From the NCBI RefSeq assembly GCF_008710285.1, contig NZ_VYQF01000001.1:1187501-1251500 (forward strand): DNA of 64,000 bases. The letters are read 5' to 3'. Source of the stretch: Ginsengibacter hankyongi (GTDB lineage: Bacteria > Bacteroidota > Bacteroidia > Chitinophagales > Chitinophagaceae). Both the position numbers and the translations under genes were made by a program. Each line of letters opens with the position of its first letter. Positions within the stretch are counted from its first letter, which is position 1. This document shows positions 18,579-27,559 of the stretch, in pieces. Below the pieces are notes generated by a model that made no database searches, was not told the origin of the DNA, and saw only the letters and a program-made list of their open reading frames with translations.

Positions 18579-20459
18579 TCATTCCAAAGATGACAGCCGC
18601 ACCTTGATGGTTCCTTTTTTATCCGGGAAAATGTAAGCCGGAATTCGAATCTCCACTCTTTTAAGGTTTTCAATCTTCTTATCTAATTTCAAAGGTGGCG
18701 GATCCATCATGATGGTTGACACTCTCACATTATCCGGTGAAAGAATTTTAAGAGCCAGTTGTTTGCCATCCTGTTTAAGGATTGCGCCATCCGCGGAGGG
18801 AATCACTTCAGCCGTTGTCATAATAGCCCAGGTAAGCAATTTTGTCGAATCACCCAGTTGCAACTGGTCTTCAATTGTTATTGAATGATCACTGTCTTTA
18901 ATAAATTTTCGATGAGCAGCTTTCAAATGTCCCTCATAAATTTGCGACATGTCTATTGAAGCTTCAGGATTATTGCCTGCTCTAAAATCAACAATGGGAG
19001 CATAGCCTTTTACATTGAACAAGGCATCATCGATTGTGAGCGTACTATGCCCGAAATTACCTTTCGTCAAAAGCGTCCATCGCTGACAATTCTGGCACAT
19101 GTCCCACAAGTTAAATCCTGCGTGTTCCAAATCGTTGTAGTCTTGTGTGCCGGGATCAACCACCCATCTCACGCCGTTAAGTTCAAAAACAAAACTCCCG
19201 GCATCCATATTTCCATGATTATTGGAAGCGCTTCCTCCCTTACCTCCAAAATAATAATTTTCCGGATCGTCTTTCTTTCCCCGAAATATAACAACAGGAT
19301 TTGGGCCGTCGCCTTTCCAGGCTAGAGGGAGATCGGTAGAATCTTTAGGTTGAAACTCTGACAGCCATATCAATCCGGGGCCTGCCAGGCGAGGCAACTT
19401 GCCCATGGCCGGCGGTGATTGCATAAATTTTTCTTTCTCGAGGTAAATCGGGTTGCCGGTCTCTTTAGCGAACCAGGCCAAGGTAACGTCTCCATCGTTG
19501 CCCGGTTTATCACCGCAATCAGAAAAATTGAAATACCAACCAGAAGGCGCAACGCTTAGCAGCCTGAAATTGGCGCTTTCAATAAAGGAAGGATAATTAG
19601 CGATTCCAAAATCAGTTCCAAAAGCACTTTCTAACATAGATGAAGTGGTAACAGAAAAGCTGGTGCCATATCCCCAGTAAGTGGCTCCTTCAGGATAAAC
19701 GCCATCAGGGCTGTATTGTTTTAAAGCATTGGGCATTCCTTCCAATGCACGGCTGATTGTTTTAGCTGCCAGCTCAGGATTTTTATCAGCAATAACAATT
19801 GCCGCGGCAATCATGCCGCCATTACAAACCTGGTTCCAGTTATGAGGCGCTGTAACCCATGATGGCTGCTGGTTTTCATTAAAGCTTGGTTTTATTCCTT
19901 TTTCTATAAGTGAATTCTTCGCCAGTTCAACGGTGGCTTTAGGTAATGCATTACCCGTCCAATCTACGGCGATTGCTACTGCCAAAGACAATTCGGCAAC
20001 ATCTAGAAAGTGTGCAGGATGCCAGTCGGAAAAATTGCAGACTGCTATTAACTCATCATTGATTCGTTTCAGTATTTTAGGGTCTTTTTCCATCCGGTAA
20101 ACCATTGACAGAATAGTCATCCTGTATAACATTTCCCGGGAAGTCGCCAGTAATCTTCGCCCAATTAATGTTCGTGTAAGCAACGGCTTCGTAAGAATAT
20201 CCGCCGCATTCAGTTTTATAGCCTCATAATAGTTTTTTACCAGGGGATCAATTTTAATTTTCTTTTTAAGATTTATCTCAATAGCCGGCGTAAGAATCAG
20301 GCGGGGAGACGATTTTTTTAATTTGGACTTAATGTACTGAACCGTAATTGGATTGTTGAGTTTAACCATTTCATCACCACTTTTTACATGTTCCTGGGCT
20401 TGTATTTTTGAAATAAATATGAAACTAATGAAAGCCAGGAAAACAATATTATTTCTCAT
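18579..20459 (-). CDS. heparinase II/III family lyase (first copy)
   Basis: Exported 626-residue protein, signal peptide about 1-22. The N-terminal (alpha/alpha) toroid (about 45-380) starts with S-P-R-L-I-L-T and contains A-P-H-N-W-N-Q-V-C-N-G-G-M (H206) and Y-P-E-G-A-T-Y-W-G-Y-G-T-S-F (Y261/Y264), which match the catalytic His and Tyr regions of heparinase II-like enzymes. The C-terminal beta-sandwich (about 390-620) has G-S-A-S-N-N-H-G-N-M-D-A-G-S-F and D-P-G-T-Q-D-Y, the Hepar_II_III signature. Such enzymes cleave uronic-acid linkages by beta-elimination in heparin, heparan, alginate and other glycans. Closest to the PL21/PL12 side by motif; family number is a guess. Likely co-transcribed with the second copy upstream (62-base gap). 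Confidence 0.8.
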   Translation of the reverse strand: MRNNIVFLAFISFIFISKIQAQEHVKSGDEMVKLNNPITVQYIKSKLKKSSPRLILTPAIEINLKKKIKIDPLVKNYYEAIKLNAADILTKPLLTRTLIGRRLLATSREMLYRMTILSMVYRMEKDPKILKRINDELIAVCNFSDWHPAHFLDVAELSLAVAIAVDWTGNALPKATVELAKNSLIEKGIKPSFNENQQPSWVTAPHNWNQVCNGGMIAAAIVIADKNPELAAKTISRALEGMPNALKQYSPDGVYPEGATYWGYGTSFSVTTSSMLESAFGTDFGIANYPSFIESANFRLLSVAPSGWYFNFSDCGDKPGNDGDVTLAWFAKETGNPIYLEKEKFMQSPPAMGKLPRLAGPGLIWLSEFQPKDSTDLPLAWKGDGPNPVVIFRGKKDDPENYYFGGKGGSASNNHGNMDAGSFVFELNGVRWVVDPGTQDYNDLEHAGFNLWDMCQNCQRWTLLTKGNFGHSTLTIDDALFNVKGYAPIVDFRAGNNPEASIDMSQIYEGHLKAAHRKFIKDSDHSITIEDQLQLGDSTKLLTWAIMTTAEVIPSADGAILKQDGKQLALKILSPDNVRVSTIMMDPPPLKLDKKIENLKRVEIRIPAYIFPDKKGTIKVRLSSLE

Positions 20460-20521
20460 TTATTAAGATTATTAGTTTTGAATATATCGAAATGAAATGT
20501 ACATGATTCAGATGTCATTTT

Positions 20522-22477
20522 TTATTTATGAATTTTATATGTAATTGAATGATTAAGACTGTGATCTTTAGCCGTCAATAATATGCGCCAAATATCCCTG
20601 CCATCCCAGGAGTGCTTTAAACCCTCATCCTCCGGTGTTACAAGGGCCATTTTTTCTTCACTGATATTCCAGAAAGTGGCATTATAGTCTAAATAAACTC
20701 TTGTTTGATCAGGCAGATTGAAAACAATTTTTCCTGGCGTGGTAATATCTGCATCACATACAGACATTAAAGTTTGAGTAAGATTGTTGAGATGCGAAAC
20801 CATTGCATAACTATCATTAACTTCCACTACTCCTTTCTTCTTATCCATTTTTACGCGGCGTTTCCAACTCATAATACCTGCATCCGCAGGATAAGCATCT
20901 TTAATATTCATGCTTAATTGCGACGTATTTTTTGTTTGCTGATAGCTCACATCCGAAGCTGCATGTTGGCGTCCCTCTTTTTGTTCCACATTATTAATTG
21001 TGGGTAAATTATGGTAAGGCGATGTATTGAACCAAAGTTTGTACCTCTGTTTTGAGAATGTTCTGGCCGTATAAGTTCCTGATCCTATGTCAATAATTAC
21101 GGGGTAACCATTTACATACACCATAAAATCTCCAACATCATTATGGTTGTGGCTTTCTCCATTGTTGCCTGCATGGGAAGCAACGAAAACCCTATTGCCG
21201 GAACGGGCTGCCATTAATTGCACATCGCTGTACCAAACATCTGTTGCAAGATCTTCTTTATACGGATAAGCTGCACATTCTTTTATTGCCTTAAGGTTAT
21301 AAAGACTTCGTGGGCGCTGGAAACCTTCCAGGCCAAGGCCATTATTTCCATAAGTATGAAAAGCCCATGAGCCCATGTTCATCATATCTTTATTATTCAC
21401 ATCTTTGCCAAACCTGTAGATCAGCAATCCGTTTGCTTCTATCTCAGGATGAGCATCGGCAACATTAATAAAATACTTGCCGGCAATGTGGGTCTTATAA
21501 ATATATGCTCCCATCTTTTCAATAAAAGGGTCCTTATAGATGTCGTATTTGCGGCCTGTGGCATCATAAAGTAAATTCAATGCATCATATACACTTGCTC
21601 CGGCCGCATTCCAATAACCGGGGCCTTCATCACAACCGCCGTCAGCACCCAGTCCGTTTATATATTGATTAATAATTCTGACAGCAATGTTCAATGCATG
21701 GGTTCTTTTAGCTTCATCTTTTTCTATTAACAAATCAGCAGTTATATAATTGGATGCAATCCATGGCGCCCAGTTATTTAGTTTAGCGTCGGGATTATCG
21801 CCGCCCATCCATCCATATTTTGCAGTGAGCATTGGCGTTAATATTCTCCTGTTAATTTCATAGCTTATTCGTGGGCGCAACAATTTGGAAACGGCATCTA
21901 ATTTAGGGCCCACGAAGTAATCGGTCCAGGCCAACACAGCGCCGGTTTCTGCAGAGAACAGATCCACTATCGGGTCTTCTACATCGGGAAGTCCCGCTCC
22001 TGCTTTTTGAATACCCACATGAGCGCTTATCCCCCAAAAACTTTCTTCACAGATCGACCATATTCCATTTACTATCTGATCTATAAATCTTCCTTTTCCT
22101 TCCATTGATTCGGCCATCACCATGTCCCAAAGTTGATTTCGCTTTTGAAAAGAAATTTTCTCATAATTTGTGCGATTATTATTGCGTATAAATTCCAGCA
22201 TTACTGTGGCAGGTATCTCTTGAAAATCTTCTTTCAATGCCTTCTCGCCATTCGTGATGATATGCGCTATTATGGAATCTGGTAATATCCTTTTCCACCC
22301 GCCTGGTGTTTGAGGAAATGGTTTAAATTCTTTCTGTGGAATAAGAGATTGAGTCAGGGGCTGTATAAACTCTGGTAAAAGATCGCGGTGAGTGATCTGC
22401 GCTTTTGTGCTTAATGCCCCCGAAATAGTAACTAAAAAAATAAAGTAGGTATAAAAGCGTCGAAAATAATTTCTCAT
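20522..22477 (-). CDS. heparinase II/III-like protein (second, divergent copy)
   Basis: Exported 651-residue protein, signal peptide about 1-27. Same two-domain plan as its neighbour but with little obvious sequence identity. The helical domain contains K-L-N-N-W-A-P-W-I-A-S-N and G-C-D-E-G-P-G-Y-W-N-A-A-G-A-S. The beta domain contains E-S-H-N-H-N-D-V-G-D-F-M-V-Y-V-N-G and I-D-I-G-S-G-T-Y, the heparinase II/III metal- and substrate-site region. The H-N-H-N-D pattern is found in lyase families recently split from the heparinase group (for example PL33), but I cannot assign a number. It is separated from the PL5/PL38-like gene by 472 bases, so it may start a transcript. Confidence 0.78.
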   Translation of the reverse strand: MRNYFRRFYTYFIFLVTISGALSTKAQITHRDLLPEFIQPLTQSLIPQKEFKPFPQTPGGWKRILPDSIIAHIITNGEKALKEDFQEIPATVMLEFIRNNNRTNYEKISFQKRNQLWDMVMAESMEGKGRFIDQIVNGIWSICEESFWGISAHVGIQKAGAGLPDVEDPIVDLFSAETGAVLAWTDYFVGPKLDAVSKLLRPRISYEINRRILTPMLTAKYGWMGGDNPDAKLNNWAPWIASNYITADLLIEKDEAKRTHALNIAVRIINQYINGLGADGGCDEGPGYWNAAGASVYDALNLLYDATGRKYDIYKDPFIEKMGAYIYKTHIAGKYFINVADAHPEIEANGLLIYRFGKDVNNKDMMNMGSWAFHTYGNNGLGLEGFQRPRSLYNLKAIKECAAYPYKEDLATDVWYSDVQLMAARSGNRVFVASHAGNNGESHNHNDVGDFMVYVNGYPVIIDIGSGTYTARTFSKQRYKLWFNTSPYHNLPTINNVEQKEGRQHAASDVSYQQTKNTSQLSMNIKDAYPADAGIMSWKRRVKMDKKKGVVEVNDSYAMVSHLNNLTQTLMSVCDADITTPGKIVFNLPDQTRVYLDYNATFWNISEEKMALVTPEDEGLKHSWDGRDIWRILLTAKDHSLNHSITYKIHK

Positions 22478-22949
22478 AAAATTTGTTGTTAATAATCTCT
22501 ATTCTTGAAGATTTAAAAAGTAATATGGGTTTAAAAAATTTACGCCAAACTCAAAAAATCGGTACCACAATATATCCGCACCTATTCAGTTACTTCACAT
22601 CACATAGACGTAAGAAAAATGAATATTATTAGCCTTATTATATGAACTAACTTATGGCATAATCGAAAATAAAAATTCCAGTAAGAAATAAACTTTTTTA
22701 AAGCCATTATACAATCATTTACCCTTTCGGTTTTTCCAAATTTCGGCTATGCTTAGTCGTTAGCAATCATTTAAACAGCAATCATAAACTGTTACAAGAA
22801 TATGGAGAATATTCAAAAACAACTTCCGTAAAATCATATTTATTTACGAAAACGTTGTCGGATGGCGCATGCCCAAAACTTTTATAATAGTTTGGTCGGC
22901 TACCGAATGACTGCGATATCATCTCATCCGAATAAAAATTTACGTAGGA
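22478..22949. other. intergenic, probable promoter region of the second heparinase-type gene
   Basis: 472 bases without a credible gene. It should hold the promoter of the minus-strand gene ending at 20522, but no exact TAnnTTTG is present on the minus strand. A GATATC palindrome lies at about 22915. Nothing else stands out. Confidence 0.5.
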
Positions 22950-24140
22950 TCAGTCTTCAAAAAGCAAATGAATGAGCACATTGTTGTCAGGCGGTGTAAT
23001 GCTATTTGTTTCAGTACGATACGACGGTTGTTTAAATTTATCAGCGGCGGTAATCAGCAGTGGATATAATTCAACATTATTGTATTTAACTATTTGCTTG
23101 TAATCCCATTTTTTTTCATCCAGAGCATAAGGTATTATCCAATCGAGAATAGTTTGTAATCCTGTGCCGTTCACATTCTTATAATGCCAAAGATCTACAC
23201 CCGACTTTTCTGCAAGCGACGCAAGCGTAAATAGTGCATCCAGGTTGAAAGTACTATACCCAAGAGCATTTGTTCTTTCAAGTTCTAATGGCATTTTTCC
23301 TTCACTCGTTATTTGCCTATCAATTTCGTCTCTTCCCTCCTCCGATAATTTGAGTGCTTCCGATTTATTCCCTGTGAATAATGCATAATCTATGGCCTGA
23401 ACCAGAAACCATGTCCCGTGATTGTTTTGTGCAGTGTGCTCGTCATTGCCATTTTTACTTGTAAGCATCCAGTTTAAAAATTGAGCATACCAATCTTGTA
23501 ATGATTTCGTGTCTGAATTTGTCCACGCTTTTGAGTTAGCAAGAAGTCCGGCCGCGTCAGCGATACCGGTAAGGGAGCGGGTTTCAATAATGCCTATTCC
23601 TCGGCCATTATTTTTCCCGGGAATAGCTTGAGCATAGTCGAGGTTAGGGTTCATCTTAAAATCTTTATCAAAGAACCAGTGTTTCAACAAAGAAGCTGCT
23701 TTACCGGCATATTTTTCTTCTCCGGTTAAATAATACGCAAGCGATAAAATCTGTGTAGCGTTATCAAGATCTGATAAATATTTATGATCAGTAATTTTAT
23801 AGATTTCAGGATTGCGTTCGCCATCTTTTCTCATGTAGGGTAAACCGTTAGGTTTAGTACTGTCATACCAAAAATATGGGGCGAGGCTCATATAATCATG
23901 TTTGTTACCGCTTGCAGGAACGAAACTTTTATCCGTTACAGAAATTAATTTCATGTCAAGTAATTCATCAGCCGGCTTTTTTAATTTATCAACTAATATT
24001 ACCGTTTCCTGATCGCGTTGCTGTAATTTATTTTTTATTGTTTGCAAATGACTTCCGTTTAAGATAAACACGTTTGGTTGTGCACTTACATCTATCAATG
24101 TCAGTATAAAAAAGAGGTTCATCAAAAATCTAATTGCCAT
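22950..24140 (-). CDS. alginate-lyase-fold protein (PL5/PL38-like)
   Basis: Exported 396-residue protein, signal peptide about 1-20. The single alginate_lyase (alpha/alpha) domain shows the active-site asparagine and histidine in Q-N-N-H-G-T-W (N240, H241) and the R-T-x-x-x-x-Y-S motif (R289, Y295), matching the Asn/His/Arg/Tyr set of A1-III-type lyases. P-Y-F-W-Y-D-S near 89-94 and D-N-A-T-Q-I-L-S-L-A-Y-Y-L-T-G are also family features. PL5 enzymes act on polymannuronate; the related PL38 members act on glucuronan. In the company of a PL8 enzyme the glucuronan-type reading is at least as likely as alginate. It is divergent from susC and the first gene of the minus arm. Confidence 0.82.
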   Translation of the reverse strand: MAIRFLMNLFFILTLIDVSAQPNVFILNGSHLQTIKNKLQQRDQETVILVDKLKKPADELLDMKLISVTDKSFVPASGNKHDYMSLAPYFWYDSTKPNGLPYMRKDGERNPEIYKITDHKYLSDLDNATQILSLAYYLTGEEKYAGKAASLLKHWFFDKDFKMNPNLDYAQAIPGKNNGRGIGIIETRSLTGIADAAGLLANSKAWTNSDTKSLQDWYAQFLNWMLTSKNGNDEHTAQNNHGTWFLVQAIDYALFTGNKSEALKLSEEGRDEIDRQITSEGKMPLELERTNALGYSTFNLDALFTLASLAEKSGVDLWHYKNVNGTGLQTILDWIIPYALDEKKWDYKQIVKYNNVELYPLLITAADKFKQPSYRTETNSITPPDNNVLIHLLFED

Positions 24141-24259
24141 GTTACAGGTTTTAAAGTTTTTAAAATTTATTAAAATAATTTATAATTATAGAAGCGAGAA
24201 CCTTATTAGTTGGCAGCAAAATCTAAAGTTGTTTTATTCAATATATGCCTTGTATAAAC

Positions 24260-24291
24260 TTTGTAATCAAAGATTTGCCGATATAAATTTG
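24260..24291 (+). promoter_or_regulatory. predicted susC operon promoter
   Basis: TTTG at 24260-24263, 20 bases, then TAAATTTG at 24284-24291, the best promoter match in the window. Transcription would start near 24298, with a leader of about 140 bases. Confidence 0.6.
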
Positions 24292-24306
24292 CGCTTTTTT
24301 GTTGAC

Positions 24307-24316
24307 GATAATTATC
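24307..24316. promoter_or_regulatory. candidate operator in the susC leader
   Basis: GATAATTATC is a perfect 10-bp palindrome just downstream of the predicted transcription start. A related palindrome, TGATAATATCA, lies at 33398-33408 upstream of the LacI gene. It is a plausible repressor site; AT-rich palindromes also occur by chance. Confidence 0.3.
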
Positions 24317-24438
24317 AATACAAAACTTATTATTGCGACAACGATTTCGTGAATATTTCTTTCCAATATGAAAATGATTTAAGGTTTTTTTAGTAGGTTC
24401 GTTTTGTCCTCCTTTTTTATACTACAAAACGATTGCTT

Positions 24439-27400
24439 ATGTTACTAACTAATTTTGAAAGAATAAAAATTCCCTTATTTGCTTCGAAACTGATCTGTGT
24501 GTTAATCTTCATACCGCTATTGTCCTTAGCCCAAACGAAGACGATTTCAGGAACTGTAACAGATGAATCGGGGAATCCATTATCAAACATTTCAGTGGTT
24601 ATTAAAAATGGCACCGGCGGAACGGCGACCGATGCAAAAGGCCACTACCAGTTGAACGCTTCAACTGGTTCGACGCTTGTTTTTACTTCTGTCAATTATG
24701 AAACGGTTAATATTTCTGTTGGTAACAAGAGTGTTTACAATATCAGTATGAAACCCGAAAACGGGGGTATGGCCGAAGTTGTTGTGGTCGGCTACGGAAC
24801 ACAAAAGAAAGTAAATCTCCTGGGTTCTGTAGGTACAGTAAATGTTGACAGTAAGATTACCGGCAGGGCTCTGCCAAATATTTCGGAAGGGCTTACGGGC
24901 TTAGTACCAGGCCTGGCAGCTACTCAATCGAGCGGGATGGCAGGCAGGAATGGAGCATCACTTCTGATCCGTGGTTTGGGAACGCCCAATAACAGTTCCC
25001 CGCTGATTGTTGTTGACGGAATACCGGACGTTGATATAAATAGAGTAAATGTAAATGATATTGAGACTGTCTCAGTATTGAAAGACGCTTCATCTGCTTC
25101 GGTATATGGTTCAAGGGCGGCCAATGGCGTAATATTAATTACTACAAAATCTGGTAAAGGAATGAATAAAACCGTGTTGAATTTCAGTTCCAATACCGCA
25201 CTTGAAACACCTACAAAGGGTATCGACTTCCTGGCGAATTACCCGCTCGCTTTAACTATAGAACAGCGCCGATCTGCTACCAACACACTTCCCTCCAACC
25301 AGCTCTATAAAAATGGCACCATTGATCAATGGATGGCGCTCGGAATGATCGATCCACTGAGCTATCCCAATACAGACTGGTGGAATATTATTATGCGGGA
25401 TGGTAGACTACAGGATTATAACGTATCTGCTACGGGCGGCAATGACAAATCTAATTTCTTCGTTTCAGTAGGTACAAAAATTGAAAATGGTCTTCAGATT
25501 AAGAACGATTACAAACAGTATAATGCGCGATTCAACTTCGACTATAAATTACGAAGTAATATGAATACAGGTGTAAAGTTTAATGGCAACTGGTCTAATT
25601 TCACGTATGCGCTTGAAGAAGGATTTACAGATCCCGCTTCTACCAATACCGCAGGTTTTGATATGCAATATGCCATTGCCGGCATTACACCTTATGATCC
25701 TGCAACTGGTTTATTTGGCGGTGTAATGGCTTATGGGGAAGACCCACAGGCCTATAATCCCTATTCGCAATATATAAACAGTCCCAATCATCAAACCCGC
25801 CAGGAAGTTAACGCAACTGCCTATTGGGATTGGACGCCGATTACAGGACTCACCGCTGGTTTGGACTATAATATGATTTATTATAACCAGTTTAACTGGA
25901 GTGCGCCTACACCGGCCCAGGCATTTAATTTCCAGACAAATGCATATGGAAGCCGTGTGTATGTGGGTCCGAACGCTCCCGTCTCCAATACCAATTTAAA
26001 TGGCTATAAAACCTTAATGGATGCACGCGTAAATTACCATACCAAATTTGGAAGTAATCACGATCTCTCGGCGGTGTTCGTATACAGCGAAGAGTACTGG
26101 AACGATCGCTCGCTTGGAGCTTCCAGGAATGACCGCCTCGCACCGGGTATCACAGAAATTGATGGAGCGCTTCCTAATGTATATTCAAACAGTGGTAGTT
26201 CAAGTGCCGAAGGGCTTCGGTCTTACATCGGCCGGGTAAACTATACTGCTTATAACAAGTATTTACTGGAAGGTGACATGCGTGTGGACGGTTCTTCCAA
26301 ATTTGTTCCGGGCCAGCGGTATGGATATTTCGGCTCCGGTGCTGTGGGTTGGCGTTTCACCGAAGAAGAATTTTTGAAGCCCTTTCTAAGCAAGTTTTTG
26401 TCGAGTGGTAAGCTCCGCGCTTCATATGGCGGCTTAGGCAACAACAGTGGGGTAGGCCGATATGAACAGCAGACTACACTGACAGCCAATAATTATATGA
26501 TAGGGGGAACGGGGGTCATTGGCCTTGTAAACAACAAATTGATCAACCAAAGTTTATCCTGGGAATCTACTAATGTATTTGATCTGGGATTGGAACTTGG
26601 ATTTCTCAACAACAGGTTGACTTTTGAAATGGATTATTATGATCGTTTAACAAAAGGCATCATACAAGGTTCGCAATTATCAATCCTCTTGACAGGTGCA
26701 TTCAGCGCTCCCAATACCAATATCGGTAATATGCGCAATCGTGGCGCAGAGCTTACAATGGCATGGAGAGATCGCATAGGCGCTGTTAATTATGGGGTAA
26801 GCGTAAACGGGTCTTATAACAAGACCAGGTTGGAAAAATGGAGTCAGCTGCTGACTCGAGGTGCGACCTACAGCGGCAATACCGTGTTTATCGATATGCC
26901 CTATGATTATGTATATACTTATGTAGATAATGGCATTGCCCAAACATGGGCTGATATTTATAAAAATACGCCACAGGGTGCACAACCAGGTGATTTGCTT
27001 CGCAAAGACCTAAATGGTGACGGGAGAATTGATGGCAATGACGAAAAAGCATTGCAGGCTTCGCGTAACAGGCCAACTACCAGTTATACGTTGAATGCAT
27101 ATGCGTCCTGGAAAGGTATAGACATTGGCATGTTATGGACCGGGACAAGTGGTCGTAAAGATTTCTGGCTAAACGCGTTTAACAATGTAAATTTCAGTAC
27201 TTCGCGTTATGCAGTTAACCAGCAGGATGTAACAAACCCCTGGTCTGTTGAAAATCGGGACGGTGAATGGCCACGTATTGGAGGGAGTGGCAATAATACG
27301 GCCCAGACTACTTTCTGGCTAGATGATATGAGTTATCTACGATTAAAAAATCTGCAACTTGGGTATACATTTCCTAAACCGTTATTCAAAAAGATAGGTG

Positions 27401-27546
27401 TCACTAATTTCCGCATTGCGGGATCTGCTGAGAATTTGTTAACCATTACTTCTTACCGTGGTCTTGATCCGGAAAAAGCAGGGAACAACAACAATCTTTA
27501 TCCACTTAATAAAGCCTATTCACTCGCTGTTCAGCTCAGTTTCTAA
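24439..27546 (+). CDS. SusC/RagA-type TonB-linked outer-membrane transporter
   Basis: Outer-membrane TonB-dependent channel that imports oligosaccharides as a complex with SusD. The 1035-residue length is typical. I use the ATG at 24439. After the signal peptide (ending S-L-A-Q, about residue 32) comes a carboxypeptidase-regulatory-like domain (about 36-110), a V-V-V-G-Y-G-T-Q-K-K segment that leads into the plug (about 115-235, with L-I-R-G and the S-V-Y-G-S-R-A-A-N-G-V-I-L-I-T-T motif), then the 22-stranded barrel to the C-terminal phenylalanine. There is no STN domain, so it is not expected to signal to an anti-sigma factor. susD follows immediately. Confidence 0.93.
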   Translation: MLLTNFERIKIPLFASKLICVLIFIPLLSLAQTKTISGTVTDESGNPLSNISVVIKNGTGGTATDAKGHYQLNASTGSTLVFTSVNYETVNISVGNKSVYNISMKPENGGMAEVVVVGYGTQKKVNLLGSVGTVNVDSKITGRALPNISEGLTGLVPGLAATQSSGMAGRNGASLLIRGLGTPNNSSPLIVVDGIPDVDINRVNVNDIETVSVLKDASSASVYGSRAANGVILITTKSGKGMNKTVLNFSSNTALETPTKGIDFLANYPLALTIEQRRSATNTLPSNQLYKNGTIDQWMALGMIDPLSYPNTDWWNIIMRDGRLQDYNVSATGGNDKSNFFVSVGTKIENGLQIKNDYKQYNARFNFDYKLRSNMNTGVKFNGNWSNFTYALEEGFTDPASTNTAGFDMQYAIAGITPYDPATGLFGGVMAYGEDPQAYNPYSQYINSPNHQTRQEVNATAYWDWTPITGLTAGLDYNMIYYNQFNWSAPTPAQAFNFQTNAYGSRVYVGPNAPVSNTNLNGYKTLMDARVNYHTKFGSNHDLSAVFVYSEEYWNDRSLGASRNDRLAPGITEIDGALPNVYSNSGSSSAEGLRSYIGRVNYTAYNKYLLEGDMRVDGSSKFVPGQRYGYFGSGAVGWRFTEEEFLKPFLSKFLSSGKLRASYGGLGNNSGVGRYEQQTTLTANNYMIGGTGVIGLVNNKLINQSLSWESTNVFDLGLELGFLNNRLTFEMDYYDRLTKGIIQGSQLSILLTGAFSAPNTNIGNMRNRGAELTMAWRDRIGAVNYGVSVNGSYNKTRLEKWSQLLTRGATYSGNTVFIDMPYDYVYTYVDNGIAQTWADIYKNTPQGAQPGDLLRKDLNGDGRIDGNDEKALQASRNRPTTSYTLNAYASWKGIDIGMLWTGTSGRKDFWLNAFNNVNFSTSRYAVNQQDVTNPWSVENRDGEWPRIGGSGNNTAQTTFWLDDMSYLRLKNLQLGYTFPKPLFKKIGVTNFRIAGSAENLLTITSYRGLDPEKAGNNNNLYPLNKAYSLAVQLSF

Positions 27547-27559
27547 AATTGCTATAGAT

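Noticed and set aside
24139-24393. 84-codon plus-strand frame between the divergent arms
   Set aside because: It covers the susC promoter, is rich in low-complexity AT codons and overlaps the start of the minus-strand lyase gene.
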